A stretch of DNA of 5,146 bases from DASUFE01 sp036274675. GTDB taxonomy: Bacteria > Pseudomonadota > Gammaproteobacteria > HTCC5015. The position numbers and the translations under genes are program-made. This document shows positions 1-3,345 of this stretch, one piece after another. Location of the stretch: assembly GCA_036274675.1 (NCBI GenBank), contig DASUFE010000103.1, positions 1-5,146 on the forward strand. The letters run 5' to 3'. Under the pieces are notes generated by a model. It saw only the letters and a list, made by a program, of their open reading frames with translations, did no database searches and was not told where the DNA came from. Positions within the stretch are counted from its first letter, which is position 1. Each line of letters begins with the position of its first letter.

Positions 1-126
1 CACGCGCTGGGCCGGCTGATGGTGGTGGCGGGTGCGACGCACCTGTTCGAAGAGCCCGGAACGCTCGAGGACGTGGCCCGTCACGCCGCCGACTGGTTCA
101 GGCGCTATTCACGATCCTTGCATTAG
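1..126 (+). CDS. Alpha/beta hydrolase, dienelactone hydrolase type (C-terminal end only)
   Basis: The first 126 bases read as an open frame of 41 residues ending in TAG; the 5' part lies outside the window. The visible tail contains VAGATHLFEEPG followed by LEDVARHAADWFRRY. In alpha/beta hydrolases of the dienelactone hydrolase family the His of a 'GATHLFEEPG'-like segment is the third member of the Ser-Asp/Glu-His catalytic triad, and the following amphipathic helix ending in WF is the usual last helix of the fold. The nucleophile and acid residues are not visible. Such proteins are often encoded beside, or fused to, phosphoribosyltransferase domains, which cannot be checked here. It is the only gene on the plus strand, so it converges with the MNIO gene; the two stop codons are separated by 268 bp of repeats. 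The substrate is unknown. Confidence 0.8.
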   Translation, partial: HALGRLMVVAGATHLFEEPGTLEDVARHAADWFRRYSRSLH

Positions 127-150
127 CCGTATTAATCAAACCGATTTGCA

Positions 151-189
151 GTTCGTGGCCGGGATGAAGCGCAAGCGGAATCCAGGAGT
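151..189 (+). repeat. Palindromic intergenic repeat, copy A
   Basis: A 39-bp unit that matches copy B (340-378) at 35 of 39 positions, in the same orientation. It is palindromic at its core: 159-165 pairs with 180-186 with one mismatch, enclosing a short GCG-rich loop. This is the layout of REP/BIME-like extragenic palindromes. Membership in a genome-wide family is inferred from form, as only this window is visible. Confidence 0.7.
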
Positions 190-230
190 ATTGAAAGGCC
201 GCATAAAATACGTGCAACGCAATCGCATCT

Positions 231-332
231 TCCCTGGATTACGCACACCTTCCCTGGCGTGCGCCCTTCGGGCCTGCTCGCGGTTCAAAATCGCTCCCGG
301 CGATTTTGTCCACTACGTTTCATCCAGGCTAC
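231..332 (-). repeat. Interrupted inverted copy of the same repeat (copy C)
   Basis: The left end (231-244, TCCCTGGATTACGC) is the reverse complement of the 3' half of copy B. The right end (317-332, GTTTCATCCAGGCTAC) is the reverse complement of its 5' half with one difference. Between them lie about 70 bp foreign to the unit, including a perfect 9-bp inverted repeat (286-294 with 300-308, loop TCCCG) and a small GCCC/GGGC hairpin at 263-273. The copy therefore appears split by an insertion, or is a composite of two half-units. Confidence 0.6.
286..308. repeat. Perfect 9-bp stem-loop inside copy C
   Basis: CAAAATCGC at 286-294 and its exact reverse complement at 300-308 enclose the 5-base loop TCCCG. 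No T-run follows on either strand, so it does not look like a standard intrinsic terminator. It lies inside the segment that interrupts the inverted repeat copy and may be the core of a second kind of palindromic repeat. Confidence 0.6.
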
Positions 333-360
333 AAGGAAAGTTCGTAGCCTGGATGAAGCG
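316..360. repeat. Long stem-loop downstream of the hvfAB-like unit
   Basis: Bases 316-332 pair with 344-360 over 17 positions, 16 Watson-Crick and one G-T, around an 11-base loop (333-343). It arises because the right half of inverted copy C abuts direct copy B. On the minus strand it begins 35 bases after the stop of the MNIO gene, so it could stabilise the 3' end or slow polymerase, as BIME-type hairpins can. There is no adjacent U-tract, so I do not call it a rho-independent terminator. Confidence 0.6.
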
Positions 361-378
361 CCAGCGTAATCCAGGAGT
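340..378 (+). repeat. Palindromic intergenic repeat, copy B
   Basis: The best-preserved copy of the 39-bp unit. Its core arms CCTGGAT (348-354) and ATCCAGG (369-375) are exact reverse complements, with a second small CGC/GCG pairing inside. It shares 35 of 39 bases with copy A and ends 16 bp before the MNIO stop codon, so the repeat lies just outside the coding sequence. Confidence 0.7.
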
Positions 379-394
379 GATTTGCTTGTGGGGT

Positions 395-1240
395 TCAGGC
401 GACGGCGGCAGACTGCAGGGCCTGTCCCTGCAGTGCGCGGATCCGGTCCACTTCGCCCAGCAACTCGGCGACCGACGGGAAATTGAAATCGCGTTCCAGC
501 AGGGTCGGGAACACGCCGAAGGCCTCGTAGGCGGTCCGGAGCAGCTTCCACACCGGCTCGATTACGCCGGAGCCGTGGGTATCGACGATCAGATCTTCCG
601 CTTCGTTGTAGTGTCCCGCGACGTGCGCGTAGGCGATGCGTTCGCCCGGCAGCGCCAGCAGGAATTCTTCCGCGTCGTAGCGGTGGTTGACCGAGTTGAC
701 GTAGATGTTGTTGAGATCCAGCAGCAGCTTGCAGTCGGCCTCCTCAAGCACCGCCTTGATGAAACGGATTTCGTCCAGCTCTTTGCCCGGCGCGGCGTAA
801 TAGGAGACGTTTTCGATCGCGATCCGCCGTTCCAGTATGTCCTGCACGCGGCGGATACGGGCCGCGACATGCCGCACCGCCTCCTCCGTGAAAGGAATCG
901 GCATCAGATCGTAGAGGTGGCCGTCGTCGGAGCAATAGCTGAGGTGTTCGCTGTAGCAGAGGATATTGTGCTCATCGAGAAACTGCCTGATCTCGCGCAC
1001 GAAGGGTTCGTCCAGCGGGGCCGGCCCGCCCAGCGACAGCGACAAGCCGTGGCATACGAATGGGTAACGTTCGGTGAATTCCCGGAACTGCCTGGCGAAG
1101 CGGCCGCCCAGCCGCATCCAGTTTTCCGGCGCGACTTCCATGAAGTCGACGTTGCCGGGATAAGGATCGGCGAGGCGGGACGCGATGTCCCGCCTCAAAC
1201 CCAACCCGGCGCCATGAACGCTGTAGCGTTCAGTGTTCAC
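395..1240 (-). CDS. hvfB: DUF692 / MNIO-family iron enzyme, HvfB/BufB-like peptide maturase
   Basis: A 281-residue protein of the DUF692 (UPF0276, multinuclear non-haem iron oxidase) family, near the usual full length. The conserved metal-site segments appear in order: CHGLSLSLG (His64), SEHLSY (Glu98, His99), IENVSYY (Glu143, Asn144), LLLDLNNIYVN (Asp175, Asn177), AHVAGH (His206, His210), DTHG (Asp220, His222) and LLERDFN (Glu249). Relatives MbnB and HvfB use two or three irons and O2 to convert peptide cysteines into oxazolone/thioamide groups, and bufferin enzymes form thiooxazoles. The likely substrate is the EGKCG protein encoded 24 bp upstream. It should act in the cytoplasm before export. 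The start is GTG at 1240, the first possible start after an in-frame TAA (the stop of the upstream gene). No clear ribosome binding site precedes it, so translation is probably coupled. The DUF2063 partner normally encoded next is missing. The family is certain; the product chemistry is inferred. Confidence 0.93.
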   Translation of the reverse strand: MNTERYSVHGAGLGLRRDIASRLADPYPGNVDFMEVAPENWMRLGGRFARQFREFTERYPFVCHGLSLSLGGPAPLDEPFVREIRQFLDEHNILCYSEHLSYCSDDGHLYDLMPIPFTEEAVRHVAARIRRVQDILERRIAIENVSYYAAPGKELDEIRFIKAVLEEADCKLLLDLNNIYVNSVNHRYDAEEFLLALPGERIAYAHVAGHYNEAEDLIVDTHGSGVIEPVWKLLRTAYEAFGVFPTLLERDFNFPSVAELLGEVDRIRALQGQALQSAAVA

Positions 1241-1264
1241 GCGATTGCCGGCTGCAGCGGAGGA

Positions 1265-1588
1265 TTATTCCTTGTCACCGCACTTGCCTTCTTCGCCGCA
1301 CTTGCCTTCCGCGTCCTTGGCTTTGGCTTTGCCCTTGTTTTCACCGCACTTGCCTTCGCCGCATTTGCCTTCCTTGCCCTTTGACATGCCTTCGCCGCAC
1401 TTGCCTTCCTTGTCTTTCATGTCGTCGCCGCATTTACCTTCATCGGCGCCGGCCAGCATGTAGCCGCTCGACATTTCGGAAACGCCGAACGGGTTCTGAT
1501 CCGCTTGCGCGATCGGGCTGGCGGCGATCGTCGCGGCCAGAGTGATGCCTAAGGCGGACGCAATGGGATTCAGTTTGAACTTGGTCAT
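1265..1588 (-). CDS. hvfA: Exported EGKCG-repeat peptide, HvfA/bufferin-like RiPP metallophore precursor
   Basis: A 107-residue low-complexity protein. Residues 1-29 form a Sec-type signal peptide: basic start (TKFK), hydrophobic stretch (ASALGITLAATIAAS) and an AQA cleavage site, giving a predicted mature start at Asp30. Next comes a conserved-looking NPFGVSEMSSGYMLA segment (32-46). The rest is charged and carries six exact EGKCG motifs at residues 50-54, 61-65, 73-77, 78-82, 94-98 and 100-104. All six cysteines of the protein are in these motifs, with none in the leader. In the Haemophilus HvfA system such motifs are modified by an MNIO enzyme with a DUF2063 partner and then bind copper. 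Here the MNIO gene follows 24 bp downstream. The role inferred is copper binding in the periplasm. ATG at 1588 is chosen for its signal peptide and an AAGGAG site 9 bases upstream. Confidence 0.9.
   Translation of the reverse strand: MTKFKLNPIASALGITLAATIAASPIAQADQNPFGVSEMSSGYMLAGADEGKCGDDMKDKEGKCGEGMSKGKEGKCGEGKCGENKGKAKAKDAEGKCGEEGKCGDKE
1278..1441 (-). repeat. Six coding repeats for the EGKCG motif
   Basis: On the plus strand the unit CCGCAYTTRCCTTC (14 bp) occurs six times, starting at 1278, 1296, 1344, 1359, 1395 and 1428. Each is the antisense of GAAGGCAAGTGCGG, encoding the core of one EGKCG motif. Codon choice differs only slightly among copies, which suggests recent duplication or strong constraint. 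Spacing is irregular (18, 48, 15, 36 and 33 bp, all multiples of three), so this is a coding array and not a CRISPR. Confidence 0.9.
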
Positions 1589-1597
1589 GGACTTATT

Positions 1598-1603
1598 CTC
1601 CTT
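1598..1603 (-). promoter_or_regulatory. Ribosome binding site of the EGKCG precursor gene
   Basis: AAGGAG on the minus strand, 9 bases before the ATG at 1588. It is the strongest Shine-Dalgarno match I saw among the starts in this window and contrasts with the weak start of the MNIO gene. That agrees with a substrate made in excess over its enzyme. Confidence 0.8.
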
Positions 1604-1826
1604 GGTTTCTTATGTATGGAAGTGCTTTGATGCCACGCACCGTGCGCATCAGCCGTTTATACGCAGTTTAATAATAATTGGATCTGCGCGAGGCTTAATA
1701 TACTTGAGCGCCGCGGGATTTGGAAAGCGAGTACGCGGCGCCGCGCCACGTAAAAGCTGCGTTAATTGCGAGATTTATCAAGGGTTTGTGCCGGCCCCGG
1801 TGAAAATTAAAAACATGAGGGAGAAA
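1604..1826. other. Intergenic region upstream of the hvfAB-like unit and downstream of nth
   Basis: No gene is seen here. Two things stand out. A 12-bp GC palindrome (CGCGGCGCCGCG, 1734-1745) lies downstream of nth but has no T-run. An AT-rich stretch near 1656-1684 could hold the promoter of the precursor gene: read on the minus strand, TATAAA (1656-1661) fits a -10 box, but the sequence 17 bp upstream (GATCCA) is a poor -35. A promoter for an alternative sigma factor, as used by some bufferin operons, is possible but not demonstrable by eye. Confidence 0.4.
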
Positions 1827-2462
1827 CTAAATGGCTGTTTTGTGCGGATACTCACAAAGATCCGAGATCACGCAGGACGGGCAGCGAGGTTTGCGCGCGA
1901 TGCAGGTGTAACGGCCGTGCAGTATGAGCCAGTGATGGGCGTCATGCAGATATTTCGCGGGCACGACTTTGAGCAAGCTGTCTTCGACTTCGCGCACGTT
2001 CTTGCCCGGGGCGAGCCCCGTTCTGTTGGCGACACGGAAGATATGTGTGTCGACGGCGATGGTCGGCTCCCCGAAGGCGGTGTTGAGGATTACGTTGGCG
2101 GTCTTGCGCCCGACGCCCGGCAGGTCTTCCAGCGCAGCGCGGTCGGCGGGCACCTGGCCGCCATGGCGATCCACCAGCAGTTTGCAGGTGAGCATGATGT
2201 TCTTCGCCTTGGTGTTGTACAGGCCGATAGTCTTGATAAAACGCTTCAAGCCGCGCAGGCCGAGTTTGAGTATCGCCTCCGGCGTGTTTGCGATCGCGTA
2301 CAGCTTCGCCGTCGCCTTGTTGACGCCCACATCGGTGGCCTGGGCCGACAAAATCACGGAGATCAGCAGCTCAAAGGGAGTTGAGTATTTCAATTCAGTG
2401 GTCGGCTCGGGGTTGTGCGCCTGCAGCCGCTTGAAGATCTCATTAACCTGCTTTTTATCCAT
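1827..2462 (-). CDS. nth: Endonuclease III (DNA glycosylase / AP lyase)
   Basis: A base-excision-repair enzyme that removes oxidised pyrimidines and cleaves the abasic site. From the chosen ATG the protein is 211 residues, the length of the Escherichia coli enzyme and in register with it. The helix-hairpin-helix LPGVGRKTA carries catalytic Lys120, VDTHIFRV carries catalytic Asp138, and the C-terminal [4Fe-4S] cluster ligands are Cys187, Cys194, Cys197 and Cys203 with the usual C-x6-C-x2-C-x5-C spacing. The frame stays open to a TTG at 2495, but those 11 extra codons (FFLVSWRLKD...) resemble no Nth N-terminus and run through repeat-like sequence, so ATG at 2462 is preferred. A weak GAAAG precedes it. 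It is downstream of the RnfB-like gene, as nth follows rnf genes in many proteobacteria, but a 219-bp gap separates them. Confidence 0.97.
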   Translation of the reverse strand: MDKKQVNEIFKRLQAHNPEPTTELKYSTPFELLISVILSAQATDVGVNKATAKLYAIANTPEAILKLGLRGLKRFIKTIGLYNTKAKNIMLTCKLLVDRHGGQVPADRAALEDLPGVGRKTANVILNTAFGEPTIAVDTHIFRVANRTGLAPGKNVREVEDSLLKVVPAKYLHDAHHWLILHGRYTCIARKPRCPSCVISDLCEYPHKTAI

Positions 2463-2542
2463 ATCTTTCAATCGCCAAGACACCAGGAAAAACAAGAAGA
2501 AAGATCTCTCACGGAGGCATGGAGAGCGCGGGGAGTATAGAT

Positions 2543-2571
2543 TATTAAGAAAAAGCCTCTCATGAATTCAA
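2543..2571 (-). promoter_or_regulatory. Possible sigma-70 promoter for nth
   Basis: Read on the minus strand, TTGAAT (2566-2571) and TTAATA (2543-2548) are separated by 17 bp. A TATACT (2534-2539) just downstream is an alternative -10 without a good -35. Such matches are frequent in AT-rich DNA. If real, nth would be transcribed independently of rsxB, and the left inverted-repeat arm would lie in its 5' leader. Confidence 0.25.
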
Positions 2572-2600
2572 TTAAATATTTAAAGGGAGGAATATTTAAT
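2571..2600. repeat. Perfect 10-bp AT inverted repeat
   Basis: ATTAAATATT (2571-2580) and its exact reverse complement (2591-2600) enclose the loop TAAAGGGAGG. It is central in the AT-rich core between the 28-bp arms. It could be an operator, a weak cruciform, or the core of the putative mobile element. Confidence 0.6.
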
Positions 2601-2681
2601 ATTAACAATTACGGGATGTGGTTTTTGCATAAAAACTTCCCCCGCGTTCTCCGCGCCTCCGTGAGAGGCATTCTTGTGTTT

Positions 2682-3305
2682 TTATCCGGCAGGCTTGGAT
2701 TTTTTGGCTTTAACGCGCTCCCGCGCGGCGCGGATGGCGGCTTGTTTGGCCGCGCGGTCGTTGCCGGCGATTGCTTCGCGCCGCGCCCGCATCTGTTCGG
2801 CTCTTTCCTGCTGGTTGCGCTGCAGGCGCGCCTGTCTCGCTTCGAAGCGGCGGCGGTAATGATCCGGCTTGCCGGTCTGATCGGCGGCGGGTTGCAGGCT
2901 GATACAATCCACGGGGCAGGGCGCGATGCAGAGCTTGCAGCCGGTGCATTCGTCTGCAATCACGGTATGCATCTGCCTGGCGGCGCCGAGTATGGCATCC
3001 ACCGGGCAGGCCTTGATGCAGAGCACGCAGCCGATGCAGCGGTTCTCGTCGATCACCGCCACCATCCTTTGCGTTTCCGTGCCGTGCACGGGGTTGAGCG
3101 GCTTGACTTCACGCCCCAGCAGCGCCGCCAGGTCGCGGATCGTCGCCGCGCCGCCGGGCGGGCACTGGTTGATATCCGCCTCGCCGCGGGCGATCGCTTC
3201 CGCGTAGGGCCGGCATCCCGCATAGCCGCATTGCGTACACTGCGTCTGCGGCAGCAGGGCGTCGATCCGCGTCGCCAGCGGATCGTTCTTTGTTTGAGCA
3301 CTCAT
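2682..3305 (-). CDS. rsxB: RnfB/RsxB-like ferredoxin, stand-alone
   Basis: A 207-residue iron-sulphur protein related to subunit B of the Rnf/Rsx electron-transport complex. An N-terminal 4Fe-4S domain has the ligand pattern Cys23, Cys26, Cys31, Cys48 (QCTQCGYAGC...NQCPPGG), followed by two ferredoxin-type clusters: Cys90/93/96/100 in CIGCVLCIKACP and Cys120/123/126/130 in CTGCKLCIAPCP. The C-terminus (about 140-207) is a long basic, Arg/Ala/Gln-rich helical tail ending in KAKKSKPAG. The hydrophobic N-terminal membrane segment of classical RnfB is absent, so the protein looks soluble. It starts 39 bp after the metG stop, so the two may be co-transcribed. The ATG at 3305 lacks an obvious Shine-Dalgarno site. 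No rnfA, C, D, G or E lies between metG and nth, so an orphan role as an electron carrier is inferred; its partner is unknown. Confidence 0.88.
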   Translation of the reverse strand: MSAQTKNDPLATRIDALLPQTQCTQCGYAGCRPYAEAIARGEADINQCPPGGAATIRDLAALLGREVKPLNPVHGTETQRMVAVIDENRCIGCVLCIKACPVDAILGAARQMHTVIADECTGCKLCIAPCPVDCISLQPAADQTGKPDHYRRRFEARQARLQRNQQERAEQMRARREAIAGNDRAAKQAAIRAARERVKAKKSKPAG

Positions 3306-3325
3306 ACGGAGATTTTAGAGCAAAG

Positions 3326-3345
3326 GTCTCAAACCGGTTTGAGAC
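3326..3345. repeat. Perfect 20-bp palindrome between metG and rsxB
   Basis: The half-site GTCTCAAACC is followed directly by its reverse complement, with no spacer. The palindrome touches the last base of the metG stop codon and ends 20 bp before the rsxB start. Dyads of this kind are typical of dimeric regulator sites; alternatively the transcript forms an 8-bp hairpin with a tetraloop. No T-run follows, so a strong intrinsic terminator is unlikely. Confidence 0.7.

Larger units (their letters stand above)
127..394. other. Intergenic repeat cluster between two convergent genes
   Basis: These 268 bp between two convergent stop codons hold no credible gene. Several copies of one palindromic unit, whole and broken, occupy most of it (listed separately). 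I looked in both strands for a remnant of a DUF2063/HvfC-like gene, which would be expected downstream of the MNIO gene, and saw none. Frames running through the repeats give peptides such as 'FVAWMKR', typical of spurious translations of this kind of repeat. Confidence 0.75.
2506..2667. repeat. 28-bp inverted repeat pair flanking an AT-rich core
   Basis: The left arm 2506-2533 and the right arm 2640-2667 are reverse complements at 25 of 28 positions, separated by 106 bp of AT-rich DNA. The arms contain the CTCACGGAGGC-type sequence seen in dispersed intergenic repeats of environmental bacteria. Terminal inverted repeats around a short non-coding core are what a MITE-like element would show, but I see no flanking target-site duplication. 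As RNA, the arms could form a long hairpin between rsxB and nth. Confidence 0.65.
2463..2681. other. AT-rich intergenic region with nested inverted repeats, between rsxB and nth
   Basis: No gene is credible in these 219 bp. The ends are GC-rich repeat arms and the middle (about 2536-2636) is strongly AT-rich. Besides the 28-bp and 10-bp inverted repeats listed separately, a 6-bp stem (GTTTTT at 2621-2626 with AAAAAC at 2631-2636) sits beside the right arm. A partial third copy of the arm end (GCCTCTCA, 2555-2562) lies in the middle. The tract next to the nth start (ATCGCCAAGACACCAGG, 2471-2487) resembles common dispersed intergenic repeats, by form only. Confidence 0.6.

Noticed and set aside
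316..360. Rho-independent terminator for the hvfAB-like unit
   Set aside because: The stem is strong but no T-run follows on either strand, and the structure is explained by abutting repeat copies.
285..551. Minus-strand frame overlapping the end of the MNIO gene, considered as a remnant of the missing partner
   Set aside because: It overlaps the MNIO coding region in another frame, continues through the repeats, and shows nothing like a DUF2063 protein.
32..1384. A 450-codon open frame on the plus strand
   Set aside because: It lies antisense to the MNIO and precursor genes, which have clear family motifs, and runs through the palindromic repeats. Its length reflects GC-rich codon bias of the opposite strand.
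1278..1441. Short regularly repeated units, possibly CRISPR-like
   Set aside because: The units are 14 bp, unevenly spaced in multiples of three and inside a coding frame; they encode EGKCG motifs.
1233..1463. Plus-strand frame with repeated SPHLPS peptides
   Set aside because: It is the antisense reading of the six EGKCG coding repeats.
1542..2384. A 280-codon open frame on the plus strand
   Set aside because: Antisense to nth, whose catalytic and cluster residues all align with endonuclease III. The plus-strand product has no recognisable motif.
2463..2495. TTG start giving an Nth longer by 11 residues
   Set aside because: No ribosome binding site, and the extra residues do not resemble Nth N-termini. 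The ATG at 2462 gives the standard 211 residues in register with the E. coli enzyme.
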